NCBI GenBank assembly: GCA_951804985.1
Contig: OX638134.1
Coordinates: forward strand, 1,736,001 to 1,800,000
Direction of reading: 5' to 3'
DNA: 64,000 nucleotides
DNA from: Dryomyza anilis
Lineage: Eukaryota; Arthropoda; Insecta; Diptera; Dryomyzidae
Shown here in pieces: positions 46,209-61,470 of the stretch. Made by a program: the position numbers and the translations under genes. The stretch's first letter is position 1, and the number at the start of each line of letters is the position of its first letter. The notes under the pieces are model-generated. The model made no database searches and was not told the origin of the DNA. It was given only the letters and a program-made list of their open reading frames with translations.

Positions 46209-47076
46209 ATGGACAATGGAGGTAATTTTTTTTTATAATATTTATAAATTTTAAAAATGATAAATTCTCATTTACAAAATCTTTATAGATCATTCCATTT
46301 TTGATCGATGATAAGAAAATGTAAATCTATTAATTGATATGTTAACTTTAAAAATGTATCAATTACTTTTTCTAATAATTACCAACAAAGTTGAAATTTA
46401 AGATTTGCATAAAAATGTATATTTTGTTTTTTTCAGACAATGTGGAAGTGGCAGCGGAACAAGTGGAAGGTAATTTTTATTTTATTTAATTTTATGATTA
46501 ATTATATTTTATTTATTTTGGCAATTTAATTATTTAATATATTCAATTTGATGAATTTTAAAAGTTAAAATATCAATTAATAGATTTACATTTTCTTATC
46601 ATGTGGTAAAAAATTGAGATCAGACAGATTAATAAATATTTTTTGTAAATGAATATTTGGTATTTTGAAAATGTATATGTATATATGATATATACAATAA
46701 ATATAAATTAATAATTTTTGTTTCTTTTTTTTCAGAAAACATGGAGACGGCAGTGGCTCAAGTGGTGGAACTGTGCAGAGCCCCGGGCAAACCAAGAGGT
46801 GGCTTGCGGCGAAAAAACTTTATCAAAACTAATTTTGTACGTGTAGTTGGGGGTAGTACACAAAATGATGATGCCACAAAAGATCAGATGATAAAAATAT
46901 TTTTGGATTACTATAACAAAAAATTCATGGGTCCACCCAAACAAAAAAAAAAAAAAAAAAAAAATTATTGGTCTAGAAAAAAATGGGGTGGACCAAAAGA
47001 CCAAGACCCACCACCACCACCTGCACCACCTGCACCACCTGCACCACCAACTGCACAATTAAGTGCAATGAAATAA
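46209..47076 (+). CDS. Candidate three-exon gene, 128 residues, unrecognised
   Basis: Exons 46209-46221, 46437-46469 and 46736-47076 join in phase with textbook signals (G/GTAATT donors, TTTTTTTCAG acceptors): MDNGDNVEVAAEQVEENM, then ETAVAQVVELCRAPGKPRGG. The middle is basic (RRKNFIKTNFVRVVGG), then KMIKIF-like DQMIKIFLDYYNKKF, a run of lysines, YWSRKKWGG and a C-terminal proline/alanine repeat (PPPPPAPPAPPAPP). No known domain. The first two exons are tiny (13 and 33 nt). Exon 2 and the start of exon 3 resemble each other (GTGGAAGTGGCAGCGGAACA against ATGGAGACGGCAGTGGCTCA), which suggests a small internal duplication. Both introns are largely copies of the MITE at 25.97-26.22 kb. Confidence 0.45.
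46240..46430 (-). mobile_element. MITE-derived intron 1
   Basis: Read in reverse, this intron contains AGTAATTGATACATTTTTAA, AGTTAACATATCAATTAATA and GATTTACATTTTCTTATCAT, closely matching the core of the MITE at 25.97-26.22 kb. It nearly fills the 215 bp intron 46222-46436. Confidence 0.55.
46500..46690 (+). mobile_element. MITE-derived intron 2
   Basis: The same MITE core in the opposite orientation to intron 1: AAAAGTTAAAATATCAATTA, TTACATTTTCTTATCATGTG and TATTTTGAAAATGTATATG. It occupies most of the 266 bp intron 46470-46735. Confidence 0.6.
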
Positions 47077-47887
47077 TGCAGCGATGGTGAGAAAAAATTG
47101 TGTTCTTCTTCTTGGTTGAGATGAATTACTTTTTTAATGTGTCGCATTCAAATTCAAAATTTAAACTGCTGAATATTATTTATGTACAAAATTTGTAAGA
47201 AATACTTGTGATATATGTTTTAAAATATCACTAAAAATTAAAATTTCAGCAAAATTCAATTATTCTTTTAAAAATATTATTATTCTACTAAAAATTAATT
47301 TTTTCACTCAATATTTAATTTTTCACAAAAAAAAATGTTTCAATAAAAATGCAGAGTTTTTCAACAAAAATTTATTTTTCACAATAAATTCAAATTTTCA
47401 CATGCGCGCGTATCTATGACCCGTTGTCACTGAAACAGTATCTGTCTGGTGCATGTGTGCTGTGCGTAGGGGCTCGATAGGGGTGAACGTATTTTTCTTT
47501 GTGTCTCTAACACATACTTGACAAATTATGTGGGTTCAGGTGTTAAGTCTGTGAGTTTGAAGAGAAGGGCCCACATGGCAGTATCCCCAATAAAAAAACT
47601 AACTCGCGCACTACATATATTTTTTATTGTTTTTTGTTTTATTAGGGGAAATAGTAATTTTGTGAATTTTGTCGATTTTTCAACAAAATTTAATCTAGTT
47701 TTTTAATGATTTTGGCACGTAAATGGTCTTAAGTACTGGCTCGTGCTAACTGGAGTTTTATAAAATTTTAAATATAGTTGTTGTACAAGTAAAACTCAAA
47801 TAATATGATTATTTGAATATATAATATGATTTATATGAAATACACAATTTTTACATATTTTTATAATTCATGTTATTATGGAAAACA

Positions 47888-48065
47888 CAACTCAGAAAAA
47901 ATTCTATAAAATCCATTGTTTTTAGTTATTAAAATTATTCAATAGGATAAATTATTATTTTAGTGAGTAAAAACCATTAAATACTACAAAATACTATTAA
48001 ATAATTTTAATATGTTTTTGTGTTTATATGAAAATATTTATTTTGTGTATACTATTGAATCAATG
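47888..48065. mobile_element. MITE, CACYCAGAAAAAAA-end family, copy 4
   Basis: Starts ACAACTCAGAAAAAATTCTA and contains TCAATAGGATAAATTATTA and AAATACTACAAAATACTATT, as in the 19 kb copies. Confidence 0.5.
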
Positions 48066-48148
48066 AAGTTGTGCTGCCAAATATCAAGTCTAATGTTTAA
48101 CTATTTATATATCTTAGGAACTTTTAAGTGAAGCCAATAGTGATATTT

Positions 48149-48500
48149 ATACCCTACACTAATATTCTTGATCAGTATGATCTCCTGAGTTGATTTAGCG
48201 ATGTCCGTCTGTCTGTCTGTTGAAATCCCTACTACTTAAAAAATTGAAGACTTAGATGAATGAAACTGATAACTTAGATTACTATATACCTACGCTGTAT
48301 GTGGTTCATTGTGGCTAGATCGGTTCATTGTGACCTGTGATCTGACCATTTATATTAAAATACCTCATATAAAATTTACAGCTCAATTTTACTGTTTACG
48401 TGCTTAGGTAAACTTTTTTGGTCAAATATATATTGACTTCATGCTCAAATACATGAAATTAATGTTTTCCCGCGAAATGACTTGGGAACCACACCCAAAA
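48149..48500. repeat. Dispersed fly repeat with GTCTGTCTGTC core, copy 2
   Basis: Matches the 34.9-35.5 kb copy from TACCCTACACTAATATTC through GATGTCCGTCTGTCTGTCTG and TTGAAATCCCTACTAC to GTGCTTAGGTAAACTTTTTTG. The 3' part is missing. Confidence 0.6.
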
Positions 48501-48525
48501 AAAAATAAAAATAGATTTTTTCAAA

Positions 48526-49540
48526 TCATTAAATGAGGAGCTCATTTCCAAAACATGCCATCCATTCAAAAATCGAAAAAAAGTTATTTATGTACTTTTG
48601 TTCGTCCTTAGGTGTCGAATCAGTAAAAATAAAATCAGGTCTCTAAGTAGCCAATTTGCAAAGTTATTTGATTTTAAAATAACACGTTATTTCCAAAACA
48701 TTCTATTCTTCAAAAATGTAATTTCCAAAACGTGCTATAGAACGAAAACGTATTATAATCAAAGTAAGATACCACATACCTATTCGATCTTAAAATAGTG
48801 AAGTGCATATATGGTACTACTTATATATTTGCAATCTTTATACATGTAACCAATCTTTATACATGTAACCAATATCGCCCATAATTTATGCGATATAAAA
48901 AATATTAATTTCTACCGATGCACAGAATATCAGTCAGACATAGGATGTATTGAAATTACATCGTACGTTTAGAGTTACACCCAACATGATAATTATAAAG
49001 CCAAAATTAAATGTCTCGTCGAAAACCAAAAATTAAGATTTGATGCAGAAAGTTGAGAAATATGTCAATTTATTGGAAATTGATGAGAACAATGATCTTA
49101 AATGTAGAGAATATTCCATTTTATTAAAAAATGTTGGTCAATAATATTACTAAAGACCCAAATCCTGATGTGGAAATAACATTATAAAACAAGGATAATT
49201 TTAAAAAAATAACTATAACCCTTATTCTATTTTAAAAAAAACATGAACCAAACGCAGAATATAATGGTTTTTAATTCCAAAAAATGCTATCTTTTAAAAA
49301 TGTTATTTCCAAAAAATGCTATGTGAGATTTCAGTTCCAAAAACTGCTATTTCAATTTTTAAAGCATTAATTAACATATATACGGTTCAAAAACGATTAA
49401 TTTAAAAACTTGAATATACTAAAGATATGATAAGGATCAAAACTTTGGTTCAAATTTGACCATATCATGGTGTAACAGCATTTACTCAAAACAGAGTTCG
49501 TTTCATATAGCACGTTTTGGAAATGAGCTCTCCAAATGAT
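48526..49540. mobile_element. Element with TTTCCAAAACNTGCTAT repeats
   Basis: The ends are inverted: GAGCTCATTTCCAAAACATG on the left and CACGTTTTGGAAATGAGCTC on the right. Related words recur inside in direct orientation near 48684, 48719, 49275, 49303 and 49331. About 1.0 kb, no transposase frame. Confidence 0.6.
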
Positions 49541-50298
49541 CTGTCTATACACGGATGTATGTGCATGAAATTATGTACCAAACATGGTTCGACATTCGTT
49601 TTGACATTCGTTTTGAAATACAGAAAGTGGTTCATATTAATAAAAATCGACTTTGCTCAAAAATTGAAGCAAATAATGCAATTTCTATGCGGAAACACAA
49701 TTGCCTATATTCGAAAATTTTGAAATTGATAGGTCTTAATAAAAACGTTGAACTGACCAATTACTTTGAAAAATTGAAATACAACACAAGATTTGCTAAG
49801 AAAATATAATATATAAGAAAATAAATAGTATTCATATGGCCCATTATTTCACAAAATTAAACACAAAATATTTAGTTTTGCTTGAGTACAGAGATACATT
49901 ATTTCATAAAAAAATAATGGTTTAATATAATAGAAAAAAAGGTTGGTTTTCCCCACTGTTAAATGTAAATTTATTGAGCGAATAACACAAGTGTTCAGAT
50001 GTAAACATGGATTTTTATTGCAAAGTCTATATTGGCAATGAATATATGTATTTTAATTTAAATATAGCTATCAACAATTTCCACATTTATTATATCCAAA
50101 CTATTATATTTGCGTCCAGCAAACTTTTGCAGAACCTATATTAAATAGTGTGTGGACTTGATTTTATTAATAACTGATATATCTTTGGATTTTTGTGTTA
50201 TATAAATATAAATAAAAATAAATATATGTTATATGTATTATAATATAAATCGAATCATAAATGAGTTTAACAACAAACAAAATAATGTAGTAAAAGTA

Positions 50299-50600
50299 AG
50301 GGTTTTTCAATAAGAGCACTACAAAAGTTTTTTTCAACAGTAGAGCGACAGGGACAGCAAACGACGCTCTTGCCGCTGTTTTGACATTTCTCTTCTTTAA
50401 GGTTTGCCATTTCATGATATACGAGTCGAAATTATTAAAATTTATTACCGAAATTCGAATTCGATATATTTAATTGTTTAAAAAAAACTATGATTTACTG
50501 CATTCATGATATACGAGTCGAAATTATTAAAATTTATTACCGAAATTCGAATTCGATATATTTAATTGTTTAAAAAAAACTATGATTTACTGCATTTTTT
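50299..50600 (+). mobile_element. Mariner-derived MITE, copy 2, with internal 92 bp tandem duplication
   Basis: Starts GGGTTTTTCAATAAGAGCAC and shares GTAGAGCGACAGGGACAGCA and TTGACATTTCTCTTC with the copy at 17.6 kb. Bases 50411-50502 and 50503-50594 are a direct tandem duplication that looks perfect. The transposase start is damaged. Confidence 0.7.
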
Positions 50601-51879
50601 TATGTATTTACTTATGTAATGAACAGGGCTCGCTTTTATATGGATTAACATATTCAATATTTAAATACATATTATAAGATTTTTTGGGTAAAAATACATA
50701 TATTTGATTCAATCTATAAAATCCTTATTTTTAATGAAAACCGACTCAATTTCGATAAATTTCCACTACAATTTTGACATTTCAAACATATTTGGATTGG
50801 AATCAGTAAAAACAAACCATCTAACTGAAGGAGAAAATAGATTGTGATAGCAAATTTGGTTGGGCAAGAGCAAGGTCCACAGTGACCTGTATGATTTGGA
50901 ACATACATTCCCATTATACAAAAGAGTTTTGCAGGATTAATGGAATTCATTTATTTTTGGAAAATAACTTAAACACATAATTAGGCATTTTTTTCATTTA
51001 TGTAATGTATATATCTTTAAAACTCAATACGCCCAAATTTATTTTTTGTTTTATGCAAAAAGGGCGTTTAAATTATGTATTTTAATTAATAATTTTATAT
51101 ATTAATAGTAGCCTTAAAACAAATTGGAAAATGCATAATAAAGCTAAAAATACAAATTTTAATGGAAAATGTGAATCAAAAATATCGTTTCAATATTTTA
51201 TGAAATACGGACATTCAAAAACTTTAAACGCAAATATCACAAAACTGACATTTTGACATAACGCCCCTATTGCACCCAACGCTTCTATTGTTGAATCAAC
51301 CTCATAACCTGTATTTCAACCTTAAAAAAACTGTTGTTCGAAAAATAATTTTATTTCATCAATATGATGAATTTATTCATAAATATTATGAATTTTTTTC
51401 TCCATATGACATATTGATGCATTTATTATATAAATGAATTTAAAATATAAATGCATTTATTATATAAATGAGCGTATTCATACTATTGAAGAACGAAATA
51501 TTCAATACAATGAATTTGTATCATATTTATGAATATAATTATTTTTTTAATTTTCAAAACAATATTTATGTCCTTCAAAAAATATGTTGTTGGAAAAAAA
51601 TTTTATTACAAAAAAAAACCATTCATTTTTTTTTCCAAAATAAAATTATACCAAAAAAAAATCGTTTCGAAAAAAATGTGTCCAAAAATTTTTTTTTTTC
51701 AAAAAATAATAAAAAATTTCAAGAAAAATTATATTTTCAAAAAAAAATATTTTTTTTAAACACATTTTTTTAATATACTTTTTATAAATATAACTTTTCA
51801 TTAATTAAAAATTGTAATTATAAATAAAAATATATTATAAATCAATTACTAATTTATGCAAGTCGAGCAAGCATTATAT

Positions 51880-53136
51880 GGGCCATTCCACACCAAATCG
51901 ACCAAAAAAAATCAAATTTGAGATTTTACCTTTTCGATTTCAATAAAATTTAGGCAATTGATAAAGGGTACCCAGATATGTACTGACCAATTTTTTTTTT
52001 ATTTTTTTATTTCGTCAACTACTTCCAGAGATACAGTGGCTCAAAGTTACAAAAAATGGGCCAAAAATCAATTTTGTATGGTGATTCATATTTAAATATC
52101 TCTTAAACTAGAAAGGATAGAAACTCTGTTGATGGCTCGTTTTAAAGCTAATAGAACAAGCTTTTATACCAATTAAATTGTAACTTCTAAACGTGAACAT
52201 GTGGCTTGTGGTCATTATCTTTGCACTTCAAAATAGATGTCCTTAAAAAGGACCCTTTTTAAAATTCTGAAAAAAATCGTGTAATTTGGTTGATTTAATA
52301 TAAATGCTCATACCAAATTTCAAGATGGTATTTTGATGGCATCATATTTTAAAAAATAATTTTCAAAATTTTTATTTATTTTTTGTATTGAAAAAAAAAA
52401 TTTTTTTTTCGACAGTAAAAGTTGCAATAATTCCTGAATCTATTTCTAACTCTGATTTCTAAAATGGCGTCAGTTTTATCATATTGACTCTAGTTTTTGT
52501 GATATTGATTTTGGGATATTCGATATATCTCAAAAACTAGAGACAATTTGGTGAAACTGACGCTATTATGGAATTCAAAGTTAGAAATACATTAAAAAAT
52601 TATTTCAAAAATTACTTTTGAAAAAAAAAAATTTTTTTTTCAATACAAAAAATATGTAAAAATTTAGAAAATTAATTTTTAAAATACGATGCGATCAAAA
52701 TACCATCTTTAAATTTGGAATGCACATTTGCCTTAAAAAAAGCTAAATATGTGATTTTTTTTCAAAATTTTAAAAAGGGTCCTTTTTAAGGACATCAATT
52801 TTGAAGTGCAAGGATAATTACCACGGGCCACATGTTCAAGTTTAGAAGTTACAACTTAATTGATATAAAAGCTTGTTCAATTAGCTTTAAAACGAGCCAG
52901 CAACTATCTATCTATCATTTCTAGTTTAAGAGATATTGAAATATGAACAACCATAGAGAAGAGATTTCTGTCTAATTTTTTGCAACTTTGAACCACTGTA
53001 TCTCTGAAATTAGTGGGCGTAAAAAATAAAAAAAATGTATAATGCATATCTTGATACCCTTTATCAGTTGCTCAAATTTCATTGAAATCGAAGAAGGTGA
53101 GTTCCAACCGTTAATCGATTTTGTGTGGAATGGCCC
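51880..53136. mobile_element. 1.26 kb foldback element, near full-length palindrome
   Basis: It begins GGGCCATTCCACACCAAATC and ends TTTTGTGTGGAATGGCCC. Homologous inverted segments continue inward all the way: TGATAAAGGGTACC, TAAAGCTAATAGAACAAGC, AACATGTGGC, GTCCTTAAAAAGGACCC and finally ACTCTAGTTTTTGTGATAT against its reverse complement, leaving a loop of roughly 18 bases near 52506-52523. No coding frame. Confidence 0.75.
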
Positions 53137-55214
53137 ATTTAAGAAATAACATACAAGAACTACTTGAGAACTGAGAAGTATGGCAAAAAATGAACGAAAA
53201 ATAAATATTTTTATTGAAATTCGGTTTGATGAACAGTATTCTTCAATATGATATAAATATATGTGTTAATATGATGAAATTTATTCGTCACACAAAGTTT
53301 ATCATATTGAAAAACACTTTTTCGAGAGTTACCAAGTGCTCATCATATTTATGATCGCATTCCTTAGTCATTAATATTATGAATGGTTCTTTAATACAAT
53401 GAATCATGAATCACGGAATTCATCAATATGATGTAGAGGAGACCGGGGCTAAGTCGACACTTTTTTTTCAATGCTAATTTTGACCACCATATCAATGACT
53501 TAGGACACAAATAATAATACAGTTGCACAGATTGATTCATTAGCTAAAAATGTTCCATAAGCTGTAAAGATCTACAATATTTAGTTTCCACGAAACAAAT
53601 GCAAATGCGACACAACCTCAAACCTGCTTCTTAAAATAGGCTGGGGTAAATTCAACACTACCCTAACTATTGTTGAACTCTAACTATTGTTGAACTCAAT
53701 ACCAAACAGAATAATGAATTCTTCAATGTTATGATTTTGAACATCAATATGATGAACTTTGTCACCAAGTTAAAGTATTTTTTTCAAATCTCAATAACTT
53801 GTATTAAAAATGTAAATCCGAGAAACACAATTTCGCAGTAACCTACCGAAATAATAAAAAATAATTAAAAGTTCTAGTTGACATACATAATGAATCCCTT
53901 ACTTCGTAGATGACCGCGTACCGCAATATACTCCGCTTATTTAAGTGGTTGAGACTCTGCTAATTTAAGTGCCGTACTAAACGTCGACTTTCTATTCAAA
54001 AGCGTACAGAAAAAAAAATCAATTAAATTCCCATCACCAGTTGCACATGTTGCACGGTGGTGCGGTCGGTCTCTGCGGCAAACTGGTGGCAGGCTGGCAG
54101 GCAATGCAATCGGAAGGGAATTCGCAGCTGATTTCGGTTCAATGTCGATTGAACCGCTTCCGACAAAGATCAATAATAATTGTCGCCGAATTCTTCGATA
54201 CTGTCTGATTTGTAAACCTTCGCAAGTTTCCCTTAGTTTTCGAGTTGTAATGCGGCGCACTTCAAAGGGCATATTTTTCACAGTGCGAAAGCCCTCTAAA
54301 AAGTGCCGCGAAAATTGACTTTAATAGCTTAAATAATACGTGAAAATATTTCAATTTAATCAGGAATTATTGCTGCCTGCAAAAATATGAGGGATATATA
54401 CTCCAGATATTTAAACAAGCTAATTTTAAATTGTGTTTATATTTTTGCAGCATAATTTAAAAGTATCAATTGATTTTGTATTCAAAAAAAGGAGTTAAAA
54501 TAAAAACACTTTTGTTATTTTTTTTTCTAAAAATGTAAAATTTTATTTAGTTAAATAATTGACTTACAAACTAGTTCATTAATGTGAGCAATTTATAAAA
54601 TTTTAACATGTGACAATTTGATGTGTGAAATATATCGACTCCTTTGAAAAATGTGAAATTGTCTCAAAACAACTGGAGTGGACAGCTTCAACATAAGAAT
54701 ACTTCTTTGGTTAAATTAGCCGTTTTCTTAAGAACTAGACGCCTATTAATAAAATATTAAATAATTACGTGGTACTTAACAACTGTTGTACTTAAAAATA
54801 AACATAGTTACTCTATAAATAATAATAAAAAAAATAATTTAAATACTTTATTTACACTAAACGAAGGTTTATGCGTGTTGATGGTACCCTTACAATTACT
54901 TTGGCTTTAGCGACTTAGTATAACGGGACTATAAATACTTGTACTTCAATTCCGAAATGAAAAAAAATAAAATGAAAGAAGTATTGTCTTGAAGTTTCTC
55001 TGGTTCAATGGTAATTACGCTAGTGATTGAATATAAACGCAGAAAATAGTTTTCTAATATTAAGAACAAATTTACTTATTACAAAGAAACTTTTTTCTTA
55101 CAATAAGAAAACTCTCTTTATGATAAGAACACTTCTTCTTAACATTATTTAATAAATTTTCATATTATTGAGAAAACATTTTTCGTGTGTATATCGTGTG
55201 TTGTTCATGGCCGC

Positions 55215-58582
<3,368 letters not shown>

Positions 58583-59911
58583 GATTCCAAAAAATTCAAA
58601 TGTTCGTTATAAATTTAACGTAATTTTCGACAAATGCACTGAACGCAATAATTTCCTTTTTTTTATACTAATTATTTTTTGCGTTTTTTTTTTGTTGTTG
58701 TTTGGTTGTTGTTCACAAATTTCTTAACTTGTTCAGTTATTTATTTAAAAGTATTTTTAATTCATTCACAGTTTAATAAAAATAATTTGTTCTACACTTT
58801 TATGCGGTGCAACTGAAAGATCGCGCACGTCCGTTTTGTTTGGTGTCTGACACCTGACTGAATCTTTTGCCGGTTATTCAATTCTACAGAGTCAAGAGTT
58901 GAGTTGGCCCAAACGAATCAAAACACAAAATGCAGACAGACTGCGTTGCCTTCTGTCGCTCTTTTCGACAACGAACGAACGAAAGCGGCTCGAAGCGAGT
59001 GCGTCGTTCGTCGGCTATCACTGTGTCGGTGTTCGGTGTCTTCTTCCCCCTCCTTCACATGGCCAGCAAAGAAAAACCCTCGCCGAAGAAGTCCTTACAA
59101 TTAGTAGACTGCTGTTGCTCTTACCGCTGCTGTTGTTGCTGCTGTTGTTGTTGCTGTTGCAGCCACAAACTAAAACAACTGGTCGAGTGTCTGTCCGTCC
59201 GCCTGCTGTTGGCAGCACGCGTTGCGAACTAATTGAGTATGGTTGGCGGGCGTTTATAGCTGTACTCTAACTCAGAGCCTGGCTCAGGGTCTGACTCTGG
59301 CTCTGAGAACAACTGACGCACGCTTTAGCAGTTAACTGCACTGCATCAAATGTATGTGTGTCAGTGTGTGTTTGTGTGTATGTGTGTCTGTGTGGGACAG
59401 GATCAACCGTTTGCTACGGGAAATCTTACGGCCCTTCGCGCATTGCTCTGGAGCATGTGGCGATATCAATGTACATTTCGAAAAAAAAAACAGAAAATAA
59501 AAAAAATTCAAATGCCGTATGTTGTTGACTGTTCCGAGTTAAAATAACTGTGTGTCGTAAATATCGTGCATTTCAAGCGATTTGATTCGATTAGACTAAA
59601 ATATGTTGGTAGAGCCTTCTAAGGGCAGATTAAATTGAATCTATTAAAATGAAAGATTTTCACAACTGACGTTCATATCCAATAACGGTTTTGATTTCGT
59701 TTCGGTTATGAATTCTCCTTCGATTCAGTTACGATTTCGATTATAGGTTTAATAGCGAAATGTGTTCCATATACCGGTTTCAAGTTACGTTTTTGATTAC
59801 AGTTTCAGCTAGTTTTTGTTCAAATTTTCAATATCTGTAGCAAATATTGAATATTTTATTTAAATAAGGCATTACAAACCAATTACCTCAACTTTTAATA
59901 TATTGGGAGCA
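58583..59911. promoter_or_regulatory. senseless upstream region
   Basis: The region immediately upstream of the senseless start codon. It is less AT-rich than its surroundings from about 58800 to 59480 and carries simple repeats: a CTG/TTG run (59109-59162), CTCAGAGCC/CTCTGGCTCTGAG words (59262-59310) and TG-rich DNA (59348-59398). Promoter and leader are expected here, but I can fix no transcription start. Confidence 0.4.
59109..59162. repeat. CTG/TTG triplet microsatellite
   Basis: Imperfect run of CTG and TTG triplets of about 50 bp upstream of senseless. Confidence 0.8.
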
Positions 59912-60482
59912 CTGCAAAAAATAAAAATAGAGAACAAATTGAGACCTTTTGTATTTATCCACATTCACACTAAGATTTCCGATGGACTTCTAGATTCTAA
60001 TTACGACAATCTGAGGTAATCTAAAAAAACTGGGTATGAACAGTTTTTTCAGATTGCCTCAAGTTTTTGAGTTATTATGTAATACAAATATAAGCAATGC
60101 TCGTGTTTTTCTACATATTTTGGTCTTTAGCTTTTTACAAATTTCAGTTTTTGATCACATTTCTTTTGTATTCTATTAAGAATGCTGCAGCTATTATTTT
60201 GAAATAAACCATATGAAATTCGGATTGATCTGACCAAAGTTATGACCAGTCAAACACAAAAATATGAATTTTAAGGTGTATCTATTATTTATCGAAAACT
60301 CAAATCTGTAAAAAGTTCAAGACCAAAAAATGTAGAAAAACACGAGTATGCCATATATTTGCTTTTCGTAATAACTCAAAAATTTGAGGCAATCGAAAAA
60401 AACTGAGTGAGAGGTAGTGATTAGAATCTTGATGTCCATTAGAAAATCATAGTTTGATCGCGGATATTTTTTTTGTGCAGTG
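59910..60482. mobile_element. Foldback element, about 570 bp, CACTGCA ends
   Basis: The left end CACTGCAAAAAATAAAAATA and right end TATTTTTTTTGTGCAGTG are inverted. Inner segments also pair: GCTCGTGTTTTTCTACATATTT with TGTAGAAAAACACGAG, and TTGCCTCAAGTTTTTGAGTTATT with AATAACTCAAAAATTTGAGGCAA. No coding frame. Confidence 0.6.
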
Positions 60483-61161
60483 TAATCATTTAATTTTCTT
60501 AGAAACTTTGTTTAAAAGTCCTTTCCTAAAATCAAATTTTTCTTGTAATTGAATCGAAGTTATTATGTTTTATATCCTTTAGAAATCCTATGAATATAAG
60601 ACATCCGGGCAGACGAAAAGATAAAATCAAATGAAATTATCTGAAACAAAAAGGTTTTTGATATGAAGTTAATACTGTCACCATAAAAAAAAACTTTGAA
60701 TAAAAAAAAGATAAAAAATGTATATGAAAATGAAACATTATTCAATTATTTATTGAAATACAATGTTTTTTATCACTTAATTTTTATCAGCTGCTTTCTG
60801 TGACGTCAAAATTGTCAATTTCTAAAAATGATTAAATTTAAAATGAAAATTATGTCATTTTGACGTTAAATCGACAATATCAGTCGATAACTTTGATCGA
60901 CAAAATTACATCAATCGCTTACTGAACAAAATTAAATAATCGACTCCCAAAATCACGAAATTATACTAGAACTGGAAACTCAGTAAAAATATGAAAAAAA
61001 TAATATCGACATATTAATGTGATTATTGTAAAAATTGAGAAAAATGCATTTGTGTATCTACTAAACATAGGTGGACATTTAATTTAACCGATAATAAAAA
61101 AGTGAATGTTTCAGTATTTCAAAATATGTTTGGAATTTCGATTTATTTATGATTTTTTTTA
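60483..61161. other. AT-rich DNA, nothing recognised
   Basis: Between the foldback element and the second SINE copy; several TCGA-rich words near 60860-60960 but no gene or repeat I can name. Confidence 0.5.
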
Positions 61162-61470
61162 GTAGCGTCGGTAGCTCGTTTGGTTAGTACGTTGCGAAAA
61201 AGTCGCTGGTGCGTTCGACTACGAGCCGAAAAGTTCCCGGTTCGATCCCCAGCGATGCCAACATTTTTTTCTATGCAACGCTACCTCTCATCAGTAAATG
61301 ACAAACCTACGAGAGTAAAAAAAATTGACTATGAAAAGCTCTCACCCGCCGTTCGGACTCGGCATTAAAACCCACCAATTTGAGTACAAATATAACACAG
61401 ACCAAATGGTAAGAGAGTTCGGCCGAAGTACTATACAAGACTGTAGCGCCAAACTATTATTATGATTATT
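61162..61470 (+). mobile_element. tRNA-derived SINE, copy 2
   Basis: The head has box-A-like TAGCTCGTTTGGTTAG and box-B-like GGTTCGATCCCC. The body matches copy 1 (TACCTCTCATCAGTAAATGA, CAAACCTACGAGAGTAAAA, GAAAAGCTCTCACCCGCCG, CTGTAGCGCCAAACTATTAT), with about 45 extra bases after GTTCGGACTCGG. It ends in an ATT-rich tail. Confidence 0.8.

Larger units (their letters stand above)
47077..55214. other. 8 kb without a supported gene, repeat-rich
   Basis: Between the candidate gene and the senseless 3' end. Repeats identified: MITE copy 47888-48065, fly repeat 48149-48500, TTTCCAAAAC element 48526-49540, mariner-type copy 50299-50600 and the long palindrome 51880-53136. Around 51.5-51.78 kb is an A/T homopolymer-rich tract. 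A short GC-richer patch at about 54.03-54.29 kb has no clear frame. Confidence 0.6.

Noticed and set aside
51468..51773. 101-codon frame rich in Lys/Phe/Asn
   Set aside because: Translation of A/T homopolymer runs, not coding-like.
53440..53700. Separate transposon with ACCGGGGCTAAGTCGACAC end
   Set aside because: The left end is suggestive but I could not find a matching right end.
58899..59270. 123-codon plus-strand frame upstream of senseless
   Set aside because: It owes its length to a CTG repeat giving poly-Leu and to lower AT content; there is no conserved motif.
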